Shown piece after piece: positions 32,990 through 46,900 of a stretch of 64,000 bases of DNA. The position numbers were made by a program, and so were the translations under genes. The stretch's first letter is position 1. Every line of letters starts with the position of its first letter. Source of the DNA: Turbatrix aceti (taxonomy: Eukaryota > Nematoda > Chromadorea > Rhabditida > Panagrolaimidae); NCBI GenBank assembly GCA_963969345.1, contig OZ017768.1, forward strand, positions 5,542,718 to 5,606,717, in the 5' to 3' direction. The notes beneath the pieces were generated by a model. That model ran no database searches. It saw only the letters and a program-made list of their open reading frames with translations, and was not told where the DNA came from.

Positions 32990-35668
32990 ATGACGTCCGT
33001 AACTGCTAACACCTTTCCCCTCACCATCGCGAAGAAGCCCGTGTACATGTACGACGTGCTCATCGCCATCAACGTAATCCAACGCAAATCTGGCAACCCT
33101 GAACAAATCAAATTGAACAAGGACACGCAAGAAATTTTATTCTCCCCTCAAAAAAGTGTGTTTTGACCCCTAACTTTTTTGCAGGTCGTCGACCCTGGAG
33201 CAGCACTTCTTCCACAGGATGCTCAACATCGCCAAGGAGAAATCGCCTCCTCTGAACTCGACTGTCTTCGCCTACGACGGCTGCGCGATCCTCTACGCGC
33301 CTGAGCTTCTGTCGGCCATCCACGTCGTTCTGGAGACACCCGATCTGCCCGCGGAATTGCAGGCCGTATTCCGGCACCCGGTCGAGATCATTGTTCAGAA
33401 AACAAACAAGCCGGAGGTCAAGTTCCCCTTCGAAATCAACGATCTCACAATCGAGCACATGGAACAGTTTCTCGCGGTCGTCATTGCGCAGCGTAGCTAC
33501 GATTTGTAAGTTTATTGGTACGCGAAATGTTCAAATTTGATTTTTTTTGCAGGGGCCATTATTTCAACAAGGGCGCAGGATTTCAGTACCGCCTCGACGA
33601 GTCTGAGAGGGATTCTGGCATCGAGCTCCGCAAAGGCGTCACGAAATCCTTCAACGTGATCGGAACCAAAAACCAAATCGGACTCGAACTTGACGGTTTG
33701 TTTTAACAAATTTTTACTCTCGACACGAAAGTTCTCATTTACAGTGCGCGTTTCGGCTTTTTACCCCTCTCAGACTGTTCTCGATATCATTCGGCAACGC
33801 AGGGGTGAAACTTCCAGATTCCTGAAGGGGGCAACGGTTTCGCCGACGTACTCCCGAAACAGGTCGCTGATCTTTGACTCTGTGCTGGACATCACAGCCG
33901 GTCAAATGAAGTTCACGCAGAACGATGGCACGCAGACGACCGTGGCGGCTTACTACAGCAGCAGGCACAACATTCACGTGCCGGCAGACTGTCCACTGGT
34001 CAGCGTGAAGCCCAGGAATGCGGGAACTTTTCCCGCCAACCTGCTGATCGTCGAACCCTTCCAAAAAGTGCCAAACGAGCGACTTGACATGACGAATGTT
34101 CACTCGAGGAACGTCATTCCCGCACGCGCTCGATATGACGCTATTCAGGAAGCTGTGGATCTCCTGGCGCTCAATCAAAACAACCCGGTGCTGAGGGCTT
34201 TTGGCATTTCCGTGTCGATGGCCCTTTTCGCGTCAGGAACCATCCAAGCAAGCATCCACAGGCCCTACGTCATGGCCGGCGGGCACAGGCAGCTGTCTAA
34301 CGATAGGGCAACGTTCACGCACTTTGGCAGATACGAACTCCCGGCCCAAATCGGCAAGTGGGGCGTCATCTTCAGCAGCGAGATTAAACCTGAGATCATT
34401 GAAAAACTGATTCGTCGCCTCACGGAAAAGTCTCAGCAACGCGGTCTCGTTTTGCCGAAACCGGAAGCCGTGGTGCCGATCGATTCGGCCAATTTCATGA
34501 CCAAAGCTTTTGTCAACATCGGACTGCAGATGAAGGACTTCCGCTATCTTTTGTACGTCGAAAGCAAGCGCAGGTACCCAGATAGTCACATGAACGTCAA
34601 ACTCGTCGAGCCAAGGTACAAAATTGTCGTCCAGCAACTCGATGAATTCATTGTGAACAAGATCGTCAACGGCGACGCTTCCACGACTGTCGACAATGTT
34701 ATAAACAAACTGAACCTCAAAAACGGCGGTCTGAATTTTGTTCCGTGCATCGATGTTCCTGAGTAAGTTAAAATTTGTTGGAAAGGTGTTTTGAGGCATG
34801 CAACGTTTTCAGACTCTCCCCAGACAAAGGCGTGCTCGTTATCTCCTATCAGGTGGCACACGGACATGTTGAAAAGGTCTACGAAGAAGCAGATGGCAAA
34901 AAGGTCCGCGTGTACTCTCCCGCGGTCATCGGGTTCTCGGGCAATTATTCGATCCACCAGCACCTCTTCGTCGGGACCTACATCTTCCAACAGGAACGCC
35001 CCGAGACGGAGGGTGTCGAGTCAGAAATTCTGACAAACCACATCGATCACATCCTAAAGCGACTCGCCCAGCTCCGACCTGCCCAGGCTCGTCCCAAGAC
35101 CATCGTCGTGCTCCGCGACGGAATCAGCCGCTACGCGTACAGCGACTTTGCCGACCGCGAGATCCTAGCGATCAAACAAGGCTGCAAAAAGGCATATACC
35201 GACTATCAACCGAAGATCATCGGTCTCGTAGCTACCCAGCAGAACACGACCCGCATTTTTGGGCCAAAAACCTCCGATCCGACTCCCGGCACGATCGTCG
35301 ATGGTGGCATCGTTCAGCCGAGCAAGGAATTCATCATCGTATCTCAGCGGGTTCTCAAAGGCACCGCGAAGCCTACGAAGTGCGTCGTCGTTCAGAATGA
35401 AACTCCTATTCCTATTGCGAGCATCCAGAAGTTCATCAGCTCTCTCTCCTACAGCCACCAGCTGACGAACGGCGCTACGGGCCTGCCAGAGCCGGTTTAC
35501 CAGGCGGGCATCCTTGCTCGTCGCGGCGGAAACCTTCTCAAGGCATTCAGCAGAAATTTCGCAGATGTACTTCCGCGCGACGTAAACGGCGTCTACGATA
35601 TCAGGAGGCTCAATAACATTCTCTCTACTCGCTCGTCGAGACTCGAAGTCATTCGCTACACTGCCTAG
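32990..35668 (+). CDS. Argonaute protein, WAGO-like, catalytic tetrad degenerate
   Basis: Exons 32990-33157, about 33204-33505, 33553-33695, 33745-34762 and 34813-35668 give about 828 residues. The first intron boundary is uncertain: the conspicuous tttgcag at 33184 leaves a 27-nt intron and breaks frame, whereas acceptors at 33200 or 33203 keep frame. The N domain opens TANTFPLTIAKKPVYMYDVL. PAZ spans about residues 215-330 (YYSSRHNIHVPADCPLVSVK). MID-PIWI follows. The slicer Asp of the DVTHP motif is Gln here (ISYQVAHG); the RDG motif is kept (VVLRDGIS); the last His is lost (PVYQAGILARRG). It should bind guide RNA without cleaving, as nematode WAGOs do in secondary siRNA silencing. Confidence 0.9.
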
Positions 35669-36127
35669 GCTCGCCTGGCCAGTTTTGCCACCTGTATCAT
35701 AATTTTTCGGCACTGATCAAAATTTTCTAATTATTTTGTTTTTCTTAATCTCACAGGATCCTTATTTTTGTGAATTCACGATTTGTCATTTTTATTGTTC
35801 CGTGTCTGTTATTTTTTATTCGACATGATTTTTTTGTGACATAAATGCTGAAACTTTTAGATTTTGAATTTTTTTGTGGCCTAAACCGGTTTTTTTAAAA
35901 TGCATGTCGGCGGCAGCTGCATTTTTGCAGTGTCCTAATTGGCTCATAACAGCGCACATGCATGCATGCTAGCCCGGCACGCGAGCAAGCCATATAGGGC
36001 ACGCCGGCTTCATGCCCGTCAGCGGCAGTGGGTTTTACAACGAAAAGGCGCAGCGGGCATTACTGCCTGGACCTCCACGCGGCAGCAGTGGCATCGCATC
36101 GATTGCAACTCGCTTCGAGCAGTCGAG
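35669..36127. other. Intergenic, Argonaute to SPRYD7
   Basis: The first 230 bp are AT-rich and fit the Argonaute 3' UTR. The last 200 bp are GC-richer with catgcatgcatgc at about 35957-35970. An open frame runs upstream of the SPRYD7 ATG but is not conserved in character. Confidence 0.4.
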
Positions 36128-37311
36128 ATGTCCTGTTTCTCGTTTCGCGCATGCCTGGACTGCGTACAGGGACCGAGTCTGACGGCAACCGCGAGCTACG
36201 CCCACCTCCGGGACGAAGTGCACTGCGTCAAGCTCGACACCAATTTTATGGGTGAGTTTGTCTTTGGCCCAGGGGCTATAAAAAAGAGCTGACTATAAAA
36301 ACTGAAAGCATTGCCGCATTCAGGGTCGGATGCCATTCTTCTCAAAAACGGCACCCGGATTTGCGGCACTGGAGGGGCTCTCGCGACGGCGCCGGTCGTG
36401 CAGAACAAGGCTTTCTTCCAGGTCACCGTCCAGCAGACAGGTGAGCTCTTTTTTTGCGCCAACGCTGCTTCCGGTTAAATTAATTGGGTGCTCGCGGGCG
36501 GACACGGACGTGTTCCAAAAAACAAGCTCTCGCGAGAGCAGCTGCCACGGTGCAGTTGTTGCAGAGAGATTTGTCACTCTAATGGTAGCGAGTGGTTTCT
36601 AATTCTTTCTGGCTGGCAGTTAATTTCTTATGTTAGACAATTTCTGCAGAATAATTTTGTTTTGTTCGTTCAATGCAAACAAATGAACAACGTTGCTGGT
36701 GGTGTTGCAAAATTGAGATTGATGCGTGCCTTTCTTGCAGGCACCTGGGGCGTCGGCGTTGCGACGAGGAGCGTGGATCTCGACCGCGTGCCCGTCAGCA
36801 CGCACGCATGGATGCTCCACGACAACGGAAACGTCGTCGCAAACGGTCAGGTGGTTGGCAACGTTAACACGAGTTTCAAGGAGGGCGATCGCATTGTGAG
36901 TTGTCCAAGATTCTCCTTGGGCCGATTTTTTACAAAATGATTCAAAAAAGATAAAAAAAAATTTCAAAGTATGCAAATCGTGTTTGTACACTTTTTTGAA
37001 TGTTTAATAAAATTTTGCACGAAATAAAAATTTTTTTTATACAATTTTTTGACACAAAAAAAAGTTATCCTCGATCCAATTTTTTTGTATTCACAGAATC
37101 GCTTCAGGGAGTAACGTTCGACCACGTGGACCTCAAATTCTACCGAGACGGTCAAGAACTGCCCTCTGCCATCTCCTCCGGCTTCAAGGGCCAGCTGTAT
37201 CCTTGCGTCTTCGTCGACGACAACGCTGCGCTCGACGTCAAGTTCCGCACGTTCGATCTCAGCCCGCCGCGGGGGTACGAAGAAATCATGCTTGAGCAAA
37301 CATTATTGTGA
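36128..37311 (+). CDS. spryd7: SPRY domain-containing protein 7 homolog
   Basis: Exons 36128-36251, 36324-36440, 36741-36895 and 37108-37311 join in frame to give 199 residues, matching vertebrate SPRYD7 (about 196). Conserved blocks include HCVKLDTNFMG, ILLKNGTRICGTGGALATAP, FFQVTVQQTGTWGVGVAT, GVTFDHVDLKFYRDGQELP, LYPCVFVDDNAALDVKF and the terminal PRGYEEIMLEQ. The last acceptor is the cttcag at 37107; the stronger tattcacag 13 nt earlier would bring a stop. SPRYD7 is a near-pure B30.2/SPRY fold of unknown function. Intron 1 contains two ctataaaa words that look like TATA boxes but have no gene behind them. Confidence 0.92.
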
Positions 37312-37964
37312 AATGCCGTGTTTCTTCGTTTGCAGTGAGCATAAACCAAAGATCTCCTCTTTTATGATTTTTTTTTGGGGTTATCGGAAGTTATTTACAT
37401 TTTATGGGATTACAAGTGTTTCAAAAATAATCTGAGATGTTATTTATGACGAGTCAACCAACGCAAATGACGAGTCAGTCATCGCCCGCGAGATCGTAAA
37501 CACGCGGCGGCACAGGCGAGGAAAAAGTGATCCGGTTGCCAGAGTTATGCACGTTTCAATTTTAACGAGCTGACGAGTTGATCAGACATGTTGTTTTTGT
37601 CTCGCTAATCGAAGGATCGAAGCAAGGCAGTAAAGCACGCAACAGGCAGTCAGCGATGATCGCGATCGCGATCGACTTTCTTTCGTATTCTCCAACTTTT
37701 TTTTCATCTTCTTCTTTTTTTTCTTCTTCGTCCCGGCTCTGGCGCGGGGGGCCCTCCCCCTCGAGGCGGTATGCGGAGCAGTAGGTGCTTTTTAATGCTG
37801 CTCATTGATCGCGCCACTTGGCTGGAGTGCTTTGCTCCGTCCTCAACCTGGGGCCTCACGTTCGGCTTCGGGTTCGGGCCACTTACGTGAAATAAGACGA
37901 TTGACGTGATCTCTTTTTTTACAGCCTATCAACCACCTTGACGATTACTTTCACGATTGATACG
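37312..37964. other. Intergenic, SPRYD7 to PPM1L-like gene
   Basis: 653 bp. It has pyrimidine-rich tracts (ttcttcttttttttcttcttc at about 37705-37725) and an acceptor-like ttttttacag at 37923 before the phosphatase ATG at 37965, suggesting a 5' UTR intron or leader site. The cgatcgcgatcgcgatcg word at about 37656 is a self-complementary GATCGC repeat. Confidence 0.4.
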
Positions 37965-40900
37965 ATGATGGATTTCCCCTACACAACCGACGAGCTCTTT
38001 GACTATGCCGCCGACTTCCTAATCCGTTTCGAAATATTACTCGGTAAGATTTTGCCACAGATTTTTTTGTGACCGCCGTGCCATTTTTTTACGTGGATGG
38101 CAAAAACCAGTTAGGCTTCCGTGCTCTTTTTCTGGGGTTCCGCAACAGTAATGCAAAAAAACACACGTCGACACAAAAAATTTTTTATTTAGCGACTTTT
38201 GCGGGGATAAATATAAACTTTATTGCGCAAAATTATGGAAAATAATTTTTTATGTCCAAGAAAATGTGTTTTATTGGCAAATGTTTTCTTCCACGTGTGT
38301 TCAGCTGTTACCAATATGTGTCGGTTTACATAACCGTTCATTATAATTGTTGGATACATCTGGAAACCATCCGAAATCCATTGACCTGCGAAACCAAAAA
38401 CCTTTTCGATCTGAAAAAAAATTTTCTGCAAAGACCAAAACCCTGTATTCTGCAGAAAATCCGTCCAGGATCCAGTGTTCAATGCTTTCTCAACACGTGT
38501 TTCGTACAATGCGCACAATTGGGAAGAAGAATTAAATTCGAGAAACCATTGCTCGTTATGCGTCACTTCTGGAATTTCCACACAAAAACCACGAAAACAA
38601 GAGAATTATGTATTTGTTTTTGAAAACGATTGGTCCTCGTGTGCTTTTTCTGTCTGTTTTTTTTCTTCTAGCAGTCGTAAATATGCAGTCTTTTGCAACA
38701 GCGCCTCCTGCATTTTTTGCCGATGGTCTATGATCCATTTAGAAATAAATAAAAAAACAAGTGCTTGTCGTCGACCGCGCGCGCGTGCGTGAGAACGACT
38801 TGACATTTATGCTTTGTGGACTCTTCAACTTGCTCGTTCGATCTGGATCAACTAAAAACTGAAAAAAAAAGAAGTTTTGTTCGTTTGATTGCAGCAATTT
38901 TAGTTGCTTGCGAATTCGAGTTGCCAACTTTTGCAGGCTTTCTTTTTTTTCCCAGGTCGTACGACCTGGGAATCCGACCTGTGTTGTTCACGATTGTTGC
39001 GCGTGCAAATGCATCGTGTGCTCGACAGTCCACTCTGATGTTGGTATTAGGGGGCGTCTACAATCTTCCTGCTCCTGCAATGTTGTAGTCAACCAGTGTC
39101 ACCCTATCACGGAGACGACCCTGATTACGTCAACTGTCGCGTTGTCTATCCCGGGGCTCTCATTGAAATTCCTTCTTCCTTAGTTCTTTTTTTTGTACAT
39201 GGAGTGTAGAAAAAAATGTTGATCATTTTTCTGACCAACCCACGCCCTGTCAATCGTTTGTTACCCAAATCGCCCAGTCAGTCAGTCACAAGAGGAGCAA
39301 GAACGCCTCTTGAACGTATGTATCTAGCTTCATTTTTTTCTATCCTGCCCCCGGCCGCTCTCGAGTCAGGACACACTGTGCATGCTTGAACCCGGGCTAC
39401 GTAGCGCTACGTAGCGGGCGTTTGTCATTGGCGTCCTGCTTTTTTAGCTAGTGTCTGGGACTTTGGGAAAGTAAATAAGTTGCTGCTTGTTTTCCCACAT
39501 CAGTTTACTGCCGATCCCGGACCTTGTTCCGGGCAGTGCGCTCCAAATTTGATTTCAAAATAAATGTGTGTAATATTTCGTTCCCCTGACCCCAAAAAAC
39601 CCCAAAGTAGTCCAGTGACGTGTTTTTTACCTTTGCAGGTATCCTGTTCGTGATAACGATGCACGCGTACGTCCGCTGGCTGGTGCAGTACCACGAGCCA
39701 CTCATCAAGGCAAAGCGCCTCCTGCACCATGACCTCATGCGTTCGCTGCAGGTCAACGTGCCTCAATTCTTCGAACTCGGCTTCCGAGACATCGAATGCA
39801 CTGAAGGTGGGTTAGACTATGACTATGACTATGACTCGCCATTTGTTTTTTTTTACTTCTTTATTTATGGAACCCCGCATAACTTCATTACCCAGTAGCG
39901 CTCATTGGTGCCGTAGGAGGTAGACGGACACGGATTTGTCATGCGCGCACAATAACAAAATTTGCCTATTTTCCATCGGTCGTTGGCCGTCAGCCAACAA
40001 CGGTCTGCATAGGTCTCCGACTCGACGGCATGAAACTCATCGGCCCAATTTGGGACCCCATTTGGGTTCGGTTGGACAAAGTTGTGCGTGAGCTGGCTTT
40101 GGATTTGCTGCTGTTGAGCAGGTAGTAGATAAGGGGGTTGACGGCGCAGTTGGTCACCCACATGAAATTGAGCACTGCGTACCACACGACGCTGTCGCCG
40201 AACAGAAGCGTGTAATTCTGCCAGCAGATGTCGTTGGCCGTGTTGCAGAAGGTCGTCACGCTGGCCTGAATGAGAATTTTGACATCTGTCTTGTAGTTCG
40301 TCTTGGCACTGTATTTTTTCCTCTGTAAATCGAAAATAGACTAGAATGCGAAAAACGACAGAACTGACCTTAGCGATGATGCGCGCGAAAACGATAACAT
40401 AAATGACGCAGGATATGTACATGCCCGAGATCTCGACGACCGCTTCAGTCCATCTGACATAAATGCTCCCGGCGTAGTCGTCGTCGTAGTTCCAGCCGTA
40501 CTCTTCCATGACATAGACAATGGCTGACCAGGGCGAGAGCAAAGCCACACAGAACCCTCCAAAAACAAACGCGCTGAACGCGTACCAGAGCTTCATAGCC
40601 CGCCGGGAGAAAAATATACTGTCCAGCGCCGGGTAGCATAGCTGGGTCAGTCTGTTACACGACAATACAAAATTGACCACGATGAAGGCAATGTACGCCG
40701 GAATAATGAACGCGCCCATGATTTTGGAAATCGTGTGGTTGTACGTGGACGGGAATATCATGAAAATGCCGCTGAGTGCGTGGAGCACAAGTTGCATGAT
40801 ATCGCAGAGCCCGATGGCGAAGACGAATTTGTACGCGTTGTATTTAAAGAGATCCTTGTCTCTCCAGATGGTCCGGTTTAGGGTAATGTTTGGCACTATA

Positions 40901-43900
40901 CAAACCAGGGCAAGTGCCGTGAAGCAGACTCCTACGACGATATCGGGTTGCGGCAGTGGCAGACTTGGACTTCCGGCTTCTTCTGGCACAGCGTCTGTTG
41001 AGTTGTCCGGTAATGGCATTGGCACACTTATCCACTGCCGGGCTTTTTGAAGTTCTTTCTCGCGACGGCGGTCGGCGGAGGCATTAACTGTGTTACCACC
41101 GGCGGCACGTGTTGTCAGCGACGGCACTCTCAGCAGTTTTTCCGCATTTGTGAATTGTAGTCTATGTTCTAACGTCAGAGATTGGTTACGTTATGTTTTT
41201 GGTCCGATTGGCACCAATTGAAGGTACTTCTGAAGTTTGTGAGTCTCCTAGTTACAGTGAAGTAGCACAAATTAGAGGCCATTGAGAGGGATCGTCGGCA
41301 ACTGATTACAACAACACAAAGTCTGGGATTTGTAGTATACAAGTTGACAGCGCAGTTGTCAGCTCACATTCAGTTAACATCAGGGTGAAAAATTGAGCTA
41401 AAGACGATCTTTTTAACACCAACAATTTTATTGATTTACAATTGATTGAGGCAAAAATATTTAATTGAAACCACAAACACAATGTTTCTAGGATAAACGA
41501 AAAAAATTAAACAGAGATATAAAAATTATACTAAAACAACTGTCATTTTTTTGTCAGTGGCATTTTGTTACCCTGCTTGACTTTTTAACGACCTTCGTGA
41601 TGCGAATTGTGACACTGCCTGACGTCAGTTTCGGCAAACGAACGAACTTTGCTTTGAATAATTAGCTTTCGATTCTATGAACCGAATTTTTCATATTCTT
41701 TTTGATGCCTGCAGAATTCCATACGGTACTATGAATATTGTGCATCAGTTGTGTTCAAAGAACGATTTACATGCATTTATGTAGTTAACGAGCAGTTTGG
41801 TTGGCAGTTTATGAAACTTGAACAACGGTTAGATTGGACTGCGTCTGTCTTCCGAGCCTCGGAATCTGGCTGGTAGCACCGATCGTCGTTCCTTGCTGAG
41901 CCTTCGATACACGCATACTAGAATCCCGTAATCCCATCAGATTCTGGCAACAATAGCACTGAACTGACCCCGACATGAGGAAGAAGACGATCGGATTTGC
42001 GACGCAGTTTATCACCCACATGAGATTGATAGAGCCGTAGACCACTGGATTTTCGCCAAAGATGTCATCAAAGAACTGCCAGCAAATGTCGTTAAATGTG
42101 TTGCAAGCGGTGATGATGCTCGCTTGGATGAGTATTTTAACATCGGTCCGGTAGTTGGTCTTTGAGCCGTACTTTTTGCGCTGAAGGTGGCGGCGATTAA
42201 ACAACAAACAACACGGAAGTCACACGGCCTCGGCCGTGGCCGGGTATAGAACTCACCTTGGAGACGATTCCCACGAAGACAATGACGTAGATAACGCAAG
42301 ACAAGTACATGCCGACTATCTCGATGCTTCCTTCGGCTCTCTGGACGTATATTGTCAGCGGGTGATCTTCGTAGTCATAGTTCCAGCCGTAGGTATCCGG
42401 GAAGTAGATCATGGAAGCCAGAGGAGATAGGTAAACGCCACAGAAGGCGACGAAAAAGGCAGATGTGAACACGTACCACCCTATCATGCCCCTGCGCGAG
42501 AAGAGCACCTGCTCCATAAGCGGGTAGAATAAAAGCACGAATCGGTTGATCGACAACACCAAGTTCATGACCACGTAGGCTATGTACGCAGGCACGATCA
42601 ATGAACCGATTACCTTGGACGAAGCTTTGCTGTAGAGCTCGGGAAAAATTATACGGATGCCAGTGACGGCATGCAGTACCAGTTGTACCACATTCAAGAA
42701 GTTGATGACGACTATGAATTTGTACGCGTTGTTGCGAATGAGTTCGGAATCTCTCCAGATGGCTCTGATCAGCAGGATCGTAGGTATGAGACAGCCGATG
42801 GAAATCGCGGTAAAAATGATCCCATAGATACGATCTGCATCTAACATAGTCAAACTTTACTCGAGGGCTTAAATTTATGGCAATGACATCGGCGTTTTGA
42901 CGTTGTTGCGTGAATGAAAGTTAATGAAGCGCCGCGGAAAAAAGGCAAGCACGGACGGAGTACCCAACAACAGCGACTTTAAAAAGTATTGAGGTGGAAT
43001 GTAGTTAGATATAGACTAAATGATATAGAAATTATCAACACCATATTCCGAAGACGTAATGGGCCGTGGAAATGTGTCTACCTTCTTTCATGTTGTCAGG
43101 TGCGGGTGGGCTGGACGTTCAATAGTCTTTATTGGCACATTGGCAAGCGCACAGACAGTCTGTATAGTTTTGGCGCCAGTCGGAAGGGAGGAGTTTGTTT
43201 GTTTTTTTACTGGTGCGAGTGACCGTGCAACCCGGAATGTTGGTGGGTTATAGTGCCCCTCTCCGTAGTTCCTTTTTTGCTGGAAGTCGCAAAATCAGGA
43301 CCAGTGGTCATGATTCGTTGGCTTCTTCGGGGCATCCTGCAAGTGAAACAGTCAGCCCGGCTTTCTCCCTCGCCCACGTGACACTCGCACCCGTTGAGCG
43401 CAAAGTACATGACGGAGCTGACCGAGCCGTTGAAGATCCACGTGCAGTTCATCGCGGCCAACAAAGGGACACTGTCGTCGAAGAAAAGCGTATAGTGGTG
43501 CCAGATGTAGTCGGTAGTCGAGTAGTACAGCGTGATGACCCCTGCTTGGATCAGGATTTTGATGTCCTTGCGGTAGTTTGTCATGTTTCCGAACTGCTTT
43601 CTCTAAACGTATTATTATGTTATACTATTTCAAATTTTTACCCGGGTGTCTGCTGACATTAATATAATTCAATATAACTGTTTTACGTGACCAACGAGGG
43701 CGCGCATGAAAGCAGTTATATGTCTGCTTTGTGACGCATTCATTAAACAATGATCGGTCAAGCAAACACTGCTAATTAAAAACACAATCGGTGTTTCTTG
43801 TTTTGAAGTAAAAACAGTGTAAACAAAAATAAAAATAGAACTTGTAAAAACCCACCTGTAAAACAATGTGTACGAAAACAATGACATAGATGACCCATGC

Positions 43901-46900
43901 CGAAATGGCGCTGCTCATTTCAATGATAGATTCGATAAACTCGACTTGATCGCTGGCAACGTACGTGTATTCATAATACCAAGAAAGCTGGATAGGATCG
44001 TAGACAATACACGCATAGGGAGATGCCAACGCTGCGAGGAAGAGCATGAACAGACCTCCAACAATCCCGGTCCACACCAACATTCCTTCTTTCGAGAATA
44101 ACAGCAAGTTGAATCGCGGGAAACAGATACACGCAAGTCTGTTGGCTGCGAGAATCACCGTAGTCACGATGTAGGACACGTAAGCCGCAATGATGACCCC
44201 ACCGAGCGTTTTGAAAATGATATAACTGTAGGCACTAGGGAATACGGTACAGATGCCAGTCAGGATGTGGATAACGAGTTGGAGGATGTCAAGACCGCTG
44301 AGAGCCAAGATGAACTTGTAAGCACTCAGGCGCGGTAGTTCGGGATTACTCGTGATGTGGAGGATCATGAAGACGTCCAGGAGGAGGCAGATTACTGAAA
44401 ACGCCACGTAGCACGTGCCGACGCTGACCATTTCGAGCTCAGTGGCGACGACTTCTGGAGCATCTGTAGAATTCATGACGAGTATCGATGCTAGAAGTGA
44501 CAACTAAACACTGAAAGCATTCCTTAAACTGATGTGAGATGAAGGGTGGTTGGTTTTTTATCTCTAAGCTTACAAAATTAGCGCCAGTCTAAATTCGTTA
44601 TAAAGCAACAGAATCAAGGGGTTATTCAATAATGAACGGTAATTCTGTTGTTTTTTTGAACCTGCAAAGGTGAAAAAAAACTAAAATAAAGTAATAAATA
44701 TTGCGCATACGGTATGTAATGCACTTTCACGAAGGTAAAAGAAGGAAATTTGAACTTCAAATTCTAAGAAGAAAAAGTGAGAGGGAGGAACGTAACAGCT
44801 TTTGCAAAAGCATCTGTGATGCTACTGAACAATGCCGAGGCCAACTTTCTGCTTCTTCACGCATCGGTGTGTCTGGGGGAATCTATGGTCTCAGATATTG
44901 CCACAACAACTTTTTTGCCGTTATTTCCTTTATTATTGTTATGTTATCAAATTTATTCTCACGCCTCGTGAAAAGGCCTATGCAGAAGTTGCGAGGGGGT
45001 TTTGTTGTTGTTTGCTGCAGCCTGGAAGATTCAGGAAACGGTCAACGATTTCCTAACATTTTTACCTGTAAAAAAATACTAAATATGAAAGTTTTACAAT
45101 CGCAGAAAAAAACTTAGGCAAAAGTTGCAAGAGGGTTTTATTGTTGTTTGTTGCAGCCTGAGAAATTCAGGAAACGGTCAACAATTTAATAGCATACATA
45201 AGTTCTGTAGGAAGAAGTGCAGCTTCCGTTTTATTTTAAGTGCCAGACAATATGTTTTTTAAGCACCTGTCCAGCCTGGCTTATTCATGGAAAACTGTTC
45301 AAAAATAACCCTTGACTTCCTTTATTCCTGACACATTGCATAATTTTTTTGTGTTTGTTTACAGACAAAACATGGCGCCTGAATCATCGCAATTTTGCCT
45401 TTTTCGCAGTGCAGGGCAGGCGGCACTACATGGAAGACCGGATGCACTACATCCACGACCCATCTAACAACAATCTCTCTATCTTTAGCATTTTTGACGG
45501 TCACGGTGGCCATGTAAGTCACAAGTCAAAAACATTGCTTTTAGAATTGTTGTGAAGCTTCTTATGTATTTCAGTTTGTTTCGGAGTACCTGGAGACGCA
45601 CTATTCCAAAAACATCCGTCACCGGCTGTTGTTCGGCGTCCCTGAAAGGCGCCTGAGCACCGCACCTTTCCAGGATACGCCTTTTGACTCCATCAAAGAA
45701 GTGAGTTTCTTGGACCCTGCTTGTTTGTTTTTTTTCTGCTTCGACAAATTTTCTGACGTTTTTGGTGTTTTGATTTTGGTTTTTTTTGACGGGTGGATGC
45801 TATTTTTGGATTTTGTTGGCTTGAGCCAATTTTTCAACAAAACGCCATTTTTTGTAGGCTATCGTAACCGAAGTTCACAAAATCGATGACGATCTAAATC
45901 GAATGTACGAGCTACAATCGCAGAACTCCGGATCGACACTCATTTCGGCGATTTATGAGCAAAATCGTTTCCTGACCATCGTCAACGTCGGCGACTCCCG
46001 TGCCGTGGCCTGCGACCTCCGGGGCCACGCGGTCATCCTCTCCCGCGACCATAAACCATCTGACGTGAGTTTTTTTCGGAAATTGGCATGGCAGGGCTTT
46101 AAATGTACGGATTTGACCGCCACCACGCATTCCGGATATAGCGCTTGGATGCCCGGAATGGCAGGCAGGAAGACATACGGGGGAGGGGGAATGTGATTAA
46201 TTATTACAACCAAAAAGGAAGAATCGACCGTGGTGAGTGTGCTTTGATTCACGGCACAAATGTGCCATCAATGCGTGTTTTTCTTCCCCGCATGTTCGAA
46301 TGTTATTTTTGGGTGAACAGTTTTTTGAAATCGGATTTGGCGTATACGCTACGTTCAGTTGGGGGGTGGATGTACTACCTGAGCTGTTTTGTTTTACCTA
46401 CATACCTGTTTTTTTGCATCCATGCGAACAAGGCTAATCTTCCAAATCTGGATGACGTATTTTTTTAAAGGGCGAAAAAACGAGGGAACGATGAAGAGCA
46501 CCCGCAAACAAGCAGCAAACAGGAACCGAATTGTTTACGACGTCTAGTTCAACCCGTTTCAGGTGGAAGAACGTCGACGCATCGAAAACGCAGGCGGCTA
46601 CGTCGCAACTTACGGTGTCGATCGTGTCCAGGGCGTCCTTGCCGTTTCGAGGTTGGTTTCGCCTTCTTTTGTCTCTGGCAAGCAGTTTTTGCACCAAACT
46701 GCATGCAGTCATGCCTGGCACATTCTATAAGCCCCCAAATTAGTCACTCACTGTTTTTCCATCAATTTTGCACTCGGCTTTTGCACCTTCAGTGACGCGA
46801 TTGTCCTCTTTTTTTGTTCGAAGCGGTTCTGGTTGTTTTTTACGTCACTGTTGATCAGTTCGGCGTGCAAAAACGTATTTTGAATCATTTCTGTCATCTT

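Noticed and set aside
36280..36300. Two ctataaaa words as a promoter
   Set aside because: They lie within SPRYD7 intron 1 with no gene starting downstream other than SPRYD7 exon 2.
46145..46468. 107-residue plus-strand ORF between phosphatase exons 5 and 6
   Set aside because: No similarity to any family, Cys/Phe-rich AT-derived sequence, and RNA reading frame of the host requires this to be intron.
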